This document shows, piece after piece, positions 35,948 to 45,257 of a stretch of 64,000 nt of DNA. Below the pieces are notes generated by a model. That model searched no databases. It saw only the letters and a program-made list of their open reading frames with translations, and was not told the DNA's origin. The translations under genes and the position numbers were made by a program. Position 1 is the stretch's first letter, and each line of letters opens with the position of its first letter. The DNA is from UBA4416 sp040389965 (GTDB lineage Bacteria > Bacteroidota > Bacteroidia > B-17B0 > Aurantibacillaceae). Location of the stretch: assembly GCA_040389965.1 (NCBI GenBank), contig JAZJZF010000023.1, positions 80,661-144,660 of the forward strand, given 5' to 3'.

Positions 35948-36813
35948 TATTTGGCTTCCGCCATTTTTAATAAATAAGTTCCGTAGCCGCTTTTGGTTAA
36001 AGGCGTTGCGATGGTAATAAGTTCTTGTTTAGTGATAAAGCCCATTTTAAAAGCAATTTCTTCAATACAGCCAATCTTTAATCCCTGACGTTCTTCAATA
36101 ACCTGCACAAACTGACCTGCCTGCATCAACGAAGCAAAGGTACCGGTATCAAGCCATGCAGTACCACGGTCTAAAATGGATACTTTTAATTTTTTACGTT
36201 TTAAATATTCTTTGTTAACGTCTGTAATCTCGTATTCGCCACGTGGCGATGGTTTTAGGTTTTTGGATATTTCCACTACCGAATTGTCGTAAAAATATAA
36301 GCCCGGTACAGCATAATTGGATTTTGGTTTCTCCGGTTTTTCTTCAATGGAAAGTACATTGTGGTGTTCGTCAAAATCAACCACACCGTAACGTTCAGGA
36401 TCGCTTACGTGATAAGCAAACACAACGCCTCCATCAGGATCATTAATTTTTTGCAGCATACGGCCAAGGCCTACGCCATAAAAAATATTATCCCCCAAAA
36501 CCAGGGCTACTTTATCTTTTCCGATAAATTTTTCGCCTAAAACAAAGGCCTGGGCTAGTCCGTTGGGTACTTCCTGCACCACATAAGAGAATTTGCAACC
36601 CAGTTTTTCCCCGGTTCCTAAAAGTCTTTCAAAATTTGGCAGGTCCTGAGGGGTAGAAATAATCAAAATTTCATTAATCCCGGCCATCATTAATACTGAT
36701 AAAGGGTAGTAAATCATAGGTTTATCATAAATAGGCATCATTTGCTTACTCATGGCTAATGTCAGGGGATGTAAACGTGTTCCCGAACCTCCTGCTAATA
36801 TTATTCCTTTCAT
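35947..36813 (-). CDS. rmlA: glucose-1-phosphate thymidylyltransferase
   Basis: Makes dTDP-glucose from dTTP and glucose-1-phosphate, the first step to dTDP-rhamnose and related surface sugars. The N terminus MKGIILAGGSGTRLHP, SKQMMPIYDKPMIYYPLS, LGDNIFYG, EKPEKPKSNYAV and RGTAWLDTGT are all classic RmlA short-form motifs. The 288-residue length fits. ATG 36813 is chosen over an upstream ATG at 36870 because RmlA begins with this strand. The other rml genes are not in the window. Confidence 0.95.
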   Translation of the reverse strand: MKGIILAGGSGTRLHPLTLAMSKQMMPIYDKPMIYYPLSVLMMAGINEILIISTPQDLPNFERLLGTGEKLGCKFSYVVQEVPNGLAQAFVLGEKFIGKDKVALVLGDNIFYGVGLGRMLQKINDPDGGVVFAYHVSDPERYGVVDFDEHHNVLSIEEKPEKPKSNYAVPGLYFYDNSVVEISKNLKPSPRGEYEITDVNKEYLKRKKLKVSILDRGTAWLDTGTFASLMQAGQFVQVIEERQGLKIGCIEEIAFKMGFITKQELITIATPLTKSGYGTYLLKMAEAK

Positions 36814-36938
36814 GCTGTATACTGTTTTAAAGAGGTTTAAAAATAGGGTTTTTATTTTATATGATCTCATATTTTATTGGTGTTTTTAGTCGCTAAATTG
36901 CCAAATGCTTAGTAATTTCGCCCCCAAATTCTTTCATC

Positions 36939-38015
36939 ATGATTTCTAAAAATCCTCATAAATCGGTTATTTACTGGCTTCTTACCGGCTGCGCTTTAGT
37001 TTACATCATGGTGGTAGTTGGTTGTATTACGCGTTTAACGCATTCGGGACTGTCTATTACCGATTGGAGCTTTATGGGCTCTATGCCTCCTTTATCAGAG
37101 CATGCCTGGCAGGAACGCTTTGCCAAATATCAGGAAAGTCCGGAGTTTGTAAAGATCAATTACATGATGACGATGCAGGAATTTAAACACATTTTCTTTT
37201 GGGAATACATTCACCGCCTGATTGGCCGTGCTATGATGTATGTATTTGCCATTGGATTGGTTATTTTACTGATCCGTAAAAAGATTAAAAAAGAGATGCT
37301 GCCTTCGTTAATATTATTGTTTTTTATGGGAGCAATGCAGGCTGTTATTGGCTGGTGGATGGTATACAGTGGCTTACAAGATAAGCCTGCCGTAAGCCAT
37401 TTCAGACTGGCAACTCATTTAATGAGTGCCTTTACGTTGTTTGCTTTTACCTTTTGGTTTGCGCTTAAATTATTGTATCCTAAGGAGTCTGTAGCACCTA
37501 ATAATGGCTATAGACTCAAGGGATTATCCGTATTGTTTTTTGTTCTGCTTATTGTTCAGATTATCTACGGGGCTTTTACAGCAGGCTATGTAGAAGGAGA
37601 TGCTGCTAAGATCCGTCCCGGACAAATATTTAATACCTGGCCAAAAATGGGAACAGATTGGATACCTGAACAGGTAACCATGAAAGACAGTTTTTATATG
37701 AACTTTTTTGAAAATGCCAGTGGTATTCAGTTTGTGCACCGTACACTGGCTATTGTACTGGTTTTGGTGTTTTGCCTGATCTGGTATAAATCCAATAAAC
37801 TGAACTTAACCAAACCGCAATACAGGGCGGTTACTTTTTTAATTTACGGAATTACAGTGCAGTTTATTTTAGGTGTTTTCACTTTATTGTATCATGTACC
37901 TGTGGTATTGGGTGTATTGCATCAAACGGGAGCTTTCTTTTTGTTTGGAAGCTGTATTTACCTGCTGTTTGTCGTGTTCAGGAAGACTAGAGAGAATCAT
38001 GAAAGTAGTATATAG
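36939..38015 (+). CDS. ctaA: heme A synthase, COX15/CtaA family
   Basis: A 358-residue protein with eight predicted helices that oxidises heme O to heme A for cytochrome oxidase. The conserved heme-ligand histidines occur in TRLTHSG, EYIHRLIGR, HLMSAF, VHRTLA and LHQTGAF. The segment EFKHIFFWEYIHR places it in the COX15-like subgroup. It stands alone on the plus strand, divergent from rmlA, with a dispersed palindrome starting at its stop codon. Confidence 0.93.
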   Translation: MISKNPHKSVIYWLLTGCALVYIMVVVGCITRLTHSGLSITDWSFMGSMPPLSEHAWQERFAKYQESPEFVKINYMMTMQEFKHIFFWEYIHRLIGRAMMYVFAIGLVILLIRKKIKKEMLPSLILLFFMGAMQAVIGWWMVYSGLQDKPAVSHFRLATHLMSAFTLFAFTFWFALKLLYPKESVAPNNGYRLKGLSVLFFVLLIVQIIYGAFTAGYVEGDAAKIRPGQIFNTWPKMGTDWIPEQVTMKDSFYMNFFENASGIQFVHRTLAIVLVLVFCLIWYKSNKLNLTKPQYRAVTFLIYGITVQFILGVFTLLYHVPVVLGVLHQTGAFFLFGSCIYLLFVVFRKTRENHESSI

Positions 38016-38043
38016 TCATGCTGAACTTGATTCAGCATCTCAT
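38015..38043. repeat. 29-bp dispersed palindrome, copy 1
   Basis: GTCATGCTGAACTTGATTCA plus GCATCTCAT, identical to 57129-57157. Arms ATGCTGAA and TTCAGCAT form an 8-bp stem with a 5-base loop. It begins on the last base of the ctaA stop codon. This is a typical intergenic hairpin family in Bacteroidota and may stabilise or end transcripts. Confidence 0.85.
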
Positions 38044-38093
38044 AGATTTTTGTCTATAGCTACTTTTTCTTGTTCCATAAATTTTATTGATAA

Positions 38094-39509
38094 TTACCTC
38101 ACTCCTGTGATCGTGTTTTTCTTCCTCTGCCTGAACAAGCCGTTAAACTTATATTCCAGGCCTTCGCTGGGAGCCAGCGCCGGCGATTGTGCCAGGATCA
38201 TTTGCTGGTTAATAAAGAAATAACCCGATAAGGTTTTAATAGCATAGTTTTGTTTGGCGTTTCCGTTTCCTTGCCATAAAATGATCCAATCCTGTTTTGG
38301 ATTAGCTTTTAAATACGTTTTATAGGTCTTTACACTATCATCAAGACAAATACTTATAAAGACTACCTTATCATTAAATTTCTTTTTAATATCACTTAAC
38401 TTTTGCATTTCCTTTAAACTGTTGTCGCTTTGTGTGGAAAAGAAATTCAGGTAAATGTATTTTCCCTTGTAGGTGGATAGATCGACTTTTGCTCCTGTTT
38501 TGTCATATGCCGTAAAATCGGGCGCATTAGCTCCGTTCTGCAATTGGTAGGTAGTTTGCAGCATATTGAAAGCAATTTTTTTATTCTCGGGATATTTACT
38601 GTCGCGGTATAATTGTTCAATGGTAGCTTGTACCTGTTTTTTATCAAAATCGGGACTATAATAAAAATCGATTAATCCCTTTAATATCAAAAGTTCCCTT
38701 AGCGTGTCGTTTGTAATGGATTTATCTGCTTTGAACTGATTTTTGAGATCGTTATAATCGCCAAAGGCATTAATACTATTGTAGATGTTACCTCCGTTTT
38801 TAGTAGAAGCAAATGCTTTTAAATAACCTTTAAAGTGCGAATTAAAAAAGTCCATATACTCGTAATTGCCATATAAAATAGGCCTGTTTTCAATAAACTG
38901 TTTATACAAAATAGTTTTACTGCGCGAAATGTTTGAGAAAAATCCGGCAAAGCTGTACTCCACATATTTTTTAAAATAAGGATTTTTAATGTGGGCATAT
39001 CTTTTTTTAGAGCTTACAAAAAAAGTGTCGAGTAGGATATTTATTTTAGCGGGGGATAAATAGGTAGAACTTGACTTGGTAAATAAATTATTATACTGTG
39101 TATTAAAATCAATGATCAGGGCATTTAATTCGGTGCTGTCTTTGCCATACACCGTAATATCTACAAGTGTTTCAGTGCCTTCCTGGTTGTTTGTCAACGA
39201 ATCTTTTCCGGGGAAATAAACACCATACACGAAATTAGGCTGTACGTATAATTTACCGGTAAGGTTGCCAATACTAATATAAACTGGTTTTGTAGCCGGC
39301 GATTGGATCTTTAATTCGAAGTAGCCGTCCTTATCAACCGTATCTATACTTTCTTTAACTCTGGCGTAATTAATATAGTCGGCAAAGTCATTTAAAATAA
39401 CTTCCTGGCCAACATGTGATGGATGTGCTTTCCCTTTAATGGTAATATTTTGGGACTTAGCACTTACTGTAGCTAAAATTGAAATCAGGATAAAATACCA
39501 ATAGTTCAT
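38094..39509 (-). CDS. secreted thioredoxin-fold protein lacking CxxC
   Basis: A 471-residue exported protein. A signal peptide and a DUF4369-like N-terminal beta domain are followed by helices and a C-terminal TlpA/redoxin fold (GANAPDFTAYDKTGAKVDLS, then GKYIYLNFFSTQS). Where TlpA-like proteins have WCxxC, this has STQSDNS, so no redox-active cysteine pair is present. It probably has a binding role rather than disulfide exchange. It is convergent with ctaA and separated from it by a dispersed palindrome. Confidence 0.8.
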   Translation of the reverse strand: MNYWYFILISILATVSAKSQNITIKGKAHPSHVGQEVILNDFADYINYARVKESIDTVDKDGYFELKIQSPATKPVYISIGNLTGKLYVQPNFVYGVYFPGKDSLTNNQEGTETLVDITVYGKDSTELNALIIDFNTQYNNLFTKSSSTYLSPAKINILLDTFFVSSKKRYAHIKNPYFKKYVEYSFAGFFSNISRSKTILYKQFIENRPILYGNYEYMDFFNSHFKGYLKAFASTKNGGNIYNSINAFGDYNDLKNQFKADKSITNDTLRELLILKGLIDFYYSPDFDKKQVQATIEQLYRDSKYPENKKIAFNMLQTTYQLQNGANAPDFTAYDKTGAKVDLSTYKGKYIYLNFFSTQSDNSLKEMQKLSDIKKKFNDKVVFISICLDDSVKTYKTYLKANPKQDWIILWQGNGNAKQNYAIKTLSGYFFINQQMILAQSPALAPSEGLEYKFNGLFRQRKKNTITGVR

Positions 39510-39578
39510 ATAAACTTATATAATACCAAATATAGGATTAGTTACATGATAAATACAGGGCAAAGCTACTAAGATTTG

Positions 39579-40118
39579 TTAAGCGGGATTTTGAAAAAAG
39601 CTAAAATTGACGTTGCCGTATTTCCTGGTTTCGAGGTAAAACGGTTTGTCATCGAATTTTGTTTTTGGTCCGTGCTCTATAATCAATAAAGCTTCCGGTT
39701 TAAGCCAGTTATTGGCAAATACCAGGTCGTAAATTTGAGGAATGGTTTCAAGCTCGTATGGAGGATCAGCAAAAATCAGGTCAACGGGCGCATAGGCTTT
39801 TTCGAGGTATTTAAACACGTCGGCCCTTTCAGTAGCAACCATGCTGAGTTTCAGGGTTTTTGCCGTATCTCTGATGAAATTAATGCAGGGTGTATGTTTA
39901 TCAATTGCATATACTTTAGCGGCACCCCGCGAAGCAAATTCCAGTGTAATATTTCCGGTTCCGGCAAACAGGTCGAGAACCGTTATGCCTTCAAAATCGA
40001 CTTTATTATTAAGAATATTAAATAATCCTTCTTTCGCAAAATCAGTCGTTGGCCTGACCGGCAAATTTTTAGGAGCTATTAATTGCTTGCCTTTATATGT
40101 GCCGCCTATGATTCGCAA
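39579..40118 (-). CDS. rsmD: 16S rRNA guanine-966 N2-methyltransferase RsmD
   Basis: Methylates G966 of 16S rRNA. The N terminus MRIIGGTYKGKQL and RPTTDFAKEGLFNIL are family signatures. The SAM site is DLFAGTGNITLE, and the catalytic motif is FADPPYE. 179 residues is normal length. It overlaps the DUF3822 gene by 13 bp, a pairing that recurs in this phylum. Confidence 0.93.
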   Translation of the reverse strand: MRIIGGTYKGKQLIAPKNLPVRPTTDFAKEGLFNILNNKVDFEGITVLDLFAGTGNITLEFASRGAAKVYAIDKHTPCINFIRDTAKTLKLSMVATERADVFKYLEKAYAPVDLIFADPPYELETIPQIYDLVFANNWLKPEALLIIEHGPKTKFDDKPFYLETRKYGNVNFSFFQNPA

Positions 40119-40957
40119 AATATCCTGTTTAATAAAGAATAATTAAAATGTTGAGGCATGCCTTCAACTTGTTGCCAGTTAATAGATCTGTGACCAATGC
40201 CTAAATGAACATGCTTCACATATTTTTTTAAGGTGAGTAATAAGTCAGAGTTGCTGTCTGTATTACCGGTAACACATATTGTAACAGCGGTGGGGTTAAG
40301 CTGGTACTGCTCTAAAGCAAATAAAACGTAATACAACACATCTTCCTGCGTTTTTACCGCAAACTGGTTTGCCAGCAATAGTTTTCCATCCTGCTTTATC
40401 ACCAGCTCCATATAATCCCTGTGCACATTTATGAGTACCTGATCTTTGGAAAGGTCTTCGGTATGAAGCATCAATTGCGATAAAACAGATAAACTGTGTT
40501 TTATTTTGTGATGCGGGAAAATAAGGTCGAGCGCTGATTTTAATTGTTCATCCAGCCCGTAAATTAATTTAATGTCGTTAGTTATATCATCATTTAAAAT
40601 GACGGTATCCGTTGTTTTTCCTGCATTAAACTCCAGCAATTGTCTCACGTTTTCAGGATCATAGAATGCCGCAGGGCATAAGGTAAATAACTCTGTAAAA
40701 ACATTCACGTATACGTTGCGGTAATTTTTTTTCGAAAACTGAAAATGTTTGATCGCGCTTACAATGTGTTCTTTAATCGGTAAAGCAGAATTTTTATCAA
40801 TGTCGTAATGAACGGTATATAAGGGTTGGTTAAGCGTATTGTCTAATTCGCAAAAATCAATGCCATGCTCCGATACCTCCACAACAAGCGCGTCTGCCTG
40901 TTCGGAAAGCCTGCCAAAGGAAGTTTGATTTATATGAATTTCAGAAGACATTATCAT
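40106..40957 (-). CDS. DUF3822 protein
   Basis: A 283-residue cytoplasmic protein of the DUF3822 family. The strand pattern (ALVVEVSEHGIDFCELD, QVLINVHRDYMELVIKQDGKLLLANQF) suggests an actin/PilM-like ATPase fold, but no nucleotide loop is evident; this is inference. ATG at 40957 or 40951 could be the start. It overlaps rsmD by 13 bp. Confidence 0.82.
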   Translation of the reverse strand: MIMSSEIHINQTSFGRLSEQADALVVEVSEHGIDFCELDNTLNQPLYTVHYDIDKNSALPIKEHIVSAIKHFQFSKKNYRNVYVNVFTELFTLCPAAFYDPENVRQLLEFNAGKTTDTVILNDDITNDIKLIYGLDEQLKSALDLIFPHHKIKHSLSVLSQLMLHTEDLSKDQVLINVHRDYMELVIKQDGKLLLANQFAVKTQEDVLYYVLFALEQYQLNPTAVTICVTGNTDSNSDLLLTLKKYVKHVHLGIGHRSINWQQVEGMPQHFNYSLLNRIFCES

Positions 40958-40971
40958 TTACAAAGCTAAAA

Positions 40972-41739
40972 TTATTTCTGCATCTGTGTTGGGTTAAAAA
41001 CATGTGGCGGAAACTTTTCTACAGTTTTGATATTGTAATACTCTTCCTGCTGTTCAATCTTGCCATTATCCCTGAACGTCACTTTGGTTTCAACGTAGCC
41101 CTTACAGTGTTTTTGGTGCTCATCGAATGTCATATCCATGGTGTGACCATCTTTCATTTTTTCGATAATCCTTACGACGCGCCAGCTTTTTTTACTGATC
41201 CATATTTGATTTGAAAGTGTATCGCCGCTTTGGGCGCCAATCACATAAACCGATTGTTTCCTCCATTTCTGGGTGCTTAACACTGCCAGCTGATAATTTT
41301 CTTTTTGAAGTCGTGTCATTACATCTTCCAGACTTCTGTAATACATGCCGCCAAGGAGCAGGAGCAAGGTATTTGGACTGTAATTTGTTTTTGTCAATGC
41401 AAAATGTTTGTAGTTATAGGAGCTATCATTTTTAAAAATGACAAAATTTCCGGAAACCGCATTTCCAAAGTCTATCCTGAATTTATCAGGAAATTCAATA
41501 GATTCGAACCACTCGGATGTCCCTTTAACGGTATCATTTACATAATGTTTGTTTTTTTGCGAAAAGTTGTAAGCCTTGCATGGAGCTTCTTTGTATTTCT
41601 GATGAATATAACTTAGCACATCGTTCCCTGTTTTAAAGGATAGTGAAGGAGAATCAGTGTCTATGTCAAGACTAAGGATCTGTGCATTTAAATACAACAC
41701 ACTAAAAAAGGCAAATACTAAAAAAAGGTGTTTTTTCAT
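40972..41739 (-). CDS. LolA-like outer-membrane lipoprotein carrier/sorting protein
   Basis: A 255-residue exported protein with a signal peptide ending LYLNAQ and a half-barrel beta pattern (FPDKFRIDFG, NQIWISKKSWRVVRI, TKVTFRDNGKIEQQEEYYN) as in LolA/LppX-like carriers. It would move lipids or lipoproteins across the periplasm. ATG 41739 is chosen because it starts the signal peptide; it overlaps the TrmH-family stop as ATGA. Assignment to LolA proper is uncertain. Confidence 0.65.
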   Translation of the reverse strand: MKKHLFLVFAFFSVLYLNAQILSLDIDTDSPSLSFKTGNDVLSYIHQKYKEAPCKAYNFSQKNKHYVNDTVKGTSEWFESIEFPDKFRIDFGNAVSGNFVIFKNDSSYNYKHFALTKTNYSPNTLLLLLGGMYYRSLEDVMTRLQKENYQLAVLSTQKWRKQSVYVIGAQSGDTLSNQIWISKKSWRVVRIIEKMKDGHTMDMTFDEHQKHCKGYVETKVTFRDNGKIEQQEEYYNIKTVEKFPPHVFNPTQMQK

Positions 41740-42619
41740 GCGGTATAATTTAATTGCCTGTGAAACTCGCTGCAAATAATAGCGCAGGCATTGGCTGCAT
41801 TTAATGATTCGCTACCATTATGCTGTGCTGCCGGTATGGTAATAGGGTAGCTGAGCTTAGCCATAACGTTTTCCGAAATGCCGTTGGCCTCGTTACCTAT
41901 CACTATAATTCCTTTTGTTAATTTTGAGGTATAAATGTTTTTGCCATTTAATACTGCCCCATACACAGGCAATTGACCTATGGCAGGCAGTAATTCCTCA
42001 AAATCCATATACACCACATTTACTCTTAATACAGCACCCATACTGGCCTGTAAGGTTTTTGGGTTATAAAGTTCGGTAGTGCTTTTTGAACAAACAATTT
42101 GTTTTATACCAAACCAATCGGCAATACGGATAATGGTTCCCAGGTTTCCCGGATCCCTTATATCATCGAGAAATAAGGTAGTTTCTGTTTGTAATAATTC
42201 TTTGGTTAGAAATTCCTCTTTTTTAAAGATAATGGCCAGTACCTGATTTGGTGAGGTTTGCAGGCTTATCTTCTTTAATTCTTCAAAGGTAATTTCAGTA
42301 AAAGCNNNNNNNNNNCAACTCTATCTCCACAAATATTCAACTTCAAAGAGACGAGTACTCCCTCTTTTAACTTTAGTGGAATATTATGAATTCCCAAATC
42401 TTTAATAGGATGTACTAAAGCAATATTCTTTTTCTCTAAAACAGCCTGGTATTGCTTTAAATAATCGGATGTAGCAAAAATATCTTTAACGATAACGGCA
42501 TCATCTGATACAAATTCGGAAACCGATTTTATGCCTTCTACAATAAAAAGCCCCTGGCTATCCCTGTTTTTTTTTAGGTGGAGAGCCTGAATATATTTTA
42601 TCTGGTTTTTACTAATCAT
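41736..42619 (-). CDS. TrmH/SpoU-family RNA 2'-O-methyltransferase (gapped, with foreign insert)
   Basis: SPOUT-class methyltransferase for tRNA or rRNA ribose. The N-terminal substrate-binding domain (MISKNQIKYIQALHLKK ... FIVEGIKSVSEF) is followed by three SPOUT motifs: LDDIRDPGNLGTIIRIADWFGI, VIGNEANGIS and HNGSESLNAANACAI. Native sequence LEKKNIAFTEITFEELKKIS is interrupted after KKNI by about 100 bp of non-native coding-like DNA and 10 Ns (42306-42415). Without the insert the two halves join in one frame. The target nucleotide is unknown. It is divergent from tamL and its 3' end is coupled to the LolA-like gene. Confidence 0.85.
42306..42415 (-). other. foreign ribosomal-protein-L9-like fragment plus 10-N gap inside TrmH gene
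   Basis: Read on the minus strand, the segment encodes HPIKDLGIHNIPLKLK and a following VSLKLNI stretch, which fits the C-terminal domain pattern of bacterial ribosomal protein L9 (PIK-x-LG-x-H/Y-x-V/I-x-x-KL). It does not fit any TrmH region. Its start shares the bases AATATTGCTTT with the native sequence that resumes after the Ns as GCTTTTACTG. The L9 match is by memory of the family, not by a search. Confidence 0.6.
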
Positions 42620-42662
42620 TTTTTAAAGCTAAATTAGTAGGCTGTAAATGTAACCAAACTAG

Positions 42663-45200
42663 TTGAGCTTTAAGACGAATATTAAAAGTATTTTGCAAAA
42701 TAAGCTGCCCGGGTATTATTCATATTTGGCAGCTTTTGCCGTATTGATAGCCTTAAATGCCTGTAATGTAAATAAGCATTTAAAGCAGGACGAATACCTG
42801 GTTCAAAAAAGCGGAATCAAGGAAAATGGCACCCACATTGATAATGGAGAATTAGAGGCATTTATCAGGCAAAAACCTAACCGTAAAATCCTAAAAGTTG
42901 TACGTTTTAATTTATGGCTCTATAACCAGATCGATCAGCAAAAAATGATCAAATACAAGGAAAAACGTAACCTTAGGTATGATCGCATTAATGCCAGACG
43001 CATCGAAAAAAATAACGAGCGTAACGAGAAACGCGTTGCCAAAGGAAAGAAAGCCAAAGCTCCTAAATTAAAGAACAAAGAAAAATCCACCTTAAGGGAA
43101 AGTATCCTCGAAGCGGGTGAACCACCGGTGATCCTCGATACTTTTTTAACCAATGTAACGGTTAATCAATTACAAAAATTTGTGTTTTCGAGGGGCTATT
43201 TTAACTCGAAAGTAAGAGATAGTCTTGTGTTGGATGTGAAAGGCAAAAGAGCGAAAACCTATTACTTTATTTCCAAATCTGTGCCCTATACGATACGTGG
43301 GATAAAATATAAAATTGAAGATCCGCTTATTGAATATTTTATTTATAACGATACGTCCTCCTGTTTAGTTAAACACCATAGCATCTATAACGAAGATATT
43401 ATGGAAAAAGAAAGAGAGCGCATTACCGAAACACAATTAAACAACGGTTATTTTTATTTTGCACCTGAGTATATCTATTACCTTGCCGATACAACTCTGC
43501 CCGGGCCTAATGTCAATATCACTATTGGTGTTAAAATGTACTCCGAAGCATATAGCGCCTCCATCGATTCGCTTGTGTATAAAAACCATCCCCGCTTTTA
43601 TATTCAAAACGTGTATGTTATTCCGGAGATAATTCCCGATTTCAGAGGGAAATCCAATGAGGTGTACATGAAAGACACTACCAGTTATCACGATATTAAA
43701 ATACTGCATAGTGGTCGTTTAAAATTCAGATCGAAGGATTTATTGCGGGATGTTACTGTAGCACCGGGGCAGCTTTACCAGCAGGATAAGGCGGAGGAAA
43801 CTTACAAAGGAATGTCGTCCTTAAGGGTATTTAGAAGTGTATTCATACAGTATGTTGTAAATCCTAATTATCCTGATAAGCTTGATTGCTATATTGTTTG
43901 TCAACCCTTGGTAAAACAATCCATTACTGTAGAAACAGAAGGAACCAATACATCCGGTAACCTTGGTATAGCAGGGAGTATTGTGTTTCAAAACAAAAAC
44001 ACGTTCAGAGGAGCAGAGTTAGTAGAGTTAAAATTAAAAGGATCTATCGCTGCGCAAAAACAATTCAATACCAATCAAACCACAAGTATTAATAATGTTC
44101 AAAGCACGTTCAATACGGTGCAATTCGGGCCTGAGCTTAATATTTATTTTCCAAGAGCCTTGTTCCCTTTTACCTTATTTTACTATAAAAAAGATGCCAA
44201 CGAAAAACGGTATTTTACACAACCCAAAACAATTGTCAACCTCTCCTTTAACTACCAGTCAAGGCCGGAGTATTACAGAACCATTGCCAATATTTCTTAC
44301 GGGTTTAAGTTCACAAATTCAAACAACTTGTTTGCCTACGATGTTATTCCTTTGGAGATATATAGTGTAAAGGCAAAATTGTTTGGTAATTTCAGAGAGA
44401 GCTTAATCGAAAGGAATGATTTTTTCCTGCTGAATTCCTTCCAGGATCACATTACCACGCTTTCGAGAGTTTCTGCAACATTCAACAATCAAAACGTTCC
44501 TAAAAGACGTAATTTAACGTACCTGAGAGTAAGCCTTAGTTCTTCGGGAAATATTTTAAGAGGCTTGTATAGCGCTACCAATCAGACTAAAGATGCAGAA
44601 GGGCGCTACCTGATCTTTAGTACACCTTTTTCGCAATTTGTAAAATTCGACTCCGATTACCGTGTGTATTTTAAAATAAGAAATACCAGTAAGCTGGTGT
44701 ACCGCCTTGCAGGTGGTATTGGTAAGCCACTCGATAACTTATCGGTACTGCCCTATGAGCAAAGTTTTTTTGGCGGAGGCCCCAATGGCATCAGAGCCTG
44801 GAGAGCGCGTACACTCGGCCCCGGAGGATATAGCCAACCTGATTCGGTAAGTGCTAAATACGACAAAATAGGTAACGTACAAATTGAAAGTAACCTCGAA
44901 TACCGCTTCCATATTTTTAAATCTTTTTATGGCGCCTGGTTTATAGATGCCGGTAATATCTGGCTTACATACGATGATCCAAATAAACCCGGAGGGGAGT
45001 TTTCTTTTCATCGTTTTTATAAAGAAATTGCTATAGGATCAGGTTTTGGATTACGTTACGACTTTAGTTTTTTTGTATTGCGTTTAGATGCTGCTGTTAA
45101 GATCAGGGATCCTAAATATGCAGAGAACGATCGCTGGACATTTGATAAAATGCCACTCAAATCAGCCGTTTTAAACTTTGGTATTGGTTATCCGTTTTAA
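42663..45200 (+). CDS. tamL: TamL-type lipoprotein, BamA/Omp85-superfamily barrel
   Basis: An 845-residue outer-membrane protein thought to act in translocation and assembly with TamB. The N terminus is a lipoprotein signal ending LIALNAC, then an NKHLKQDEYLV block characteristic of TamL. POTRA-like domains run to about residue 420 and include a lysine/arginine-rich insertion near 95-140. A C-terminal barrel follows, with SFFGGGPNGIRAWRARTLGPG (FGGxxGxRGf-like) and a terminal aromatic (GYPF). The frame has a TAG just upstream and no ATG before the lipobox, so TTG 42663 or a later TTG must be the start. Confidence 0.88.
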   Translation: MSFKTNIKSILQNKLPGYYSYLAAFAVLIALNACNVNKHLKQDEYLVQKSGIKENGTHIDNGELEAFIRQKPNRKILKVVRFNLWLYNQIDQQKMIKYKEKRNLRYDRINARRIEKNNERNEKRVAKGKKAKAPKLKNKEKSTLRESILEAGEPPVILDTFLTNVTVNQLQKFVFSRGYFNSKVRDSLVLDVKGKRAKTYYFISKSVPYTIRGIKYKIEDPLIEYFIYNDTSSCLVKHHSIYNEDIMEKERERITETQLNNGYFYFAPEYIYYLADTTLPGPNVNITIGVKMYSEAYSASIDSLVYKNHPRFYIQNVYVIPEIIPDFRGKSNEVYMKDTTSYHDIKILHSGRLKFRSKDLLRDVTVAPGQLYQQDKAEETYKGMSSLRVFRSVFIQYVVNPNYPDKLDCYIVCQPLVKQSITVETEGTNTSGNLGIAGSIVFQNKNTFRGAELVELKLKGSIAAQKQFNTNQTTSINNVQSTFNTVQFGPELNIYFPRALFPFTLFYYKKDANEKRYFTQPKTIVNLSFNYQSRPEYYRTIANISYGFKFTNSNNLFAYDVIPLEIYSVKAKLFGNFRESLIERNDFFLLNSFQDHITTLSRVSATFNNQNVPKRRNLTYLRVSLSSSGNILRGLYSATNQTKDAEGRYLIFSTPFSQFVKFDSDYRVYFKIRNTSKLVYRLAGGIGKPLDNLSVLPYEQSFFGGGPNGIRAWRARTLGPGGYSQPDSVSAKYDKIGNVQIESNLEYRFHIFKSFYGAWFIDAGNIWLTYDDPNKPGGEFSFHRFYKEIAIGSGFGLRYDFSFFVLRLDAAVKIRDPKYAENDRWTFDKMPLKSAVLNFGIGYPF

Positions 45201-45240
45201 TACAAAAGGAGAGATCAAAGCCTCTCCTTTTGTATTTTCT
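45201..45240 (+). terminator. strong rho-independent terminator after tamL
   Basis: TACAAAAGGAGAG (45201-45213) pairs perfectly over 13 bp with CTCTCCTTTTGTA (45222-45234), followed by a T-rich tail. It can serve both tamL and the convergent lipoprotein gene. Confidence 0.9.
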
Positions 45241-45257
45241 TTTCTTTTTTTCGTTGT

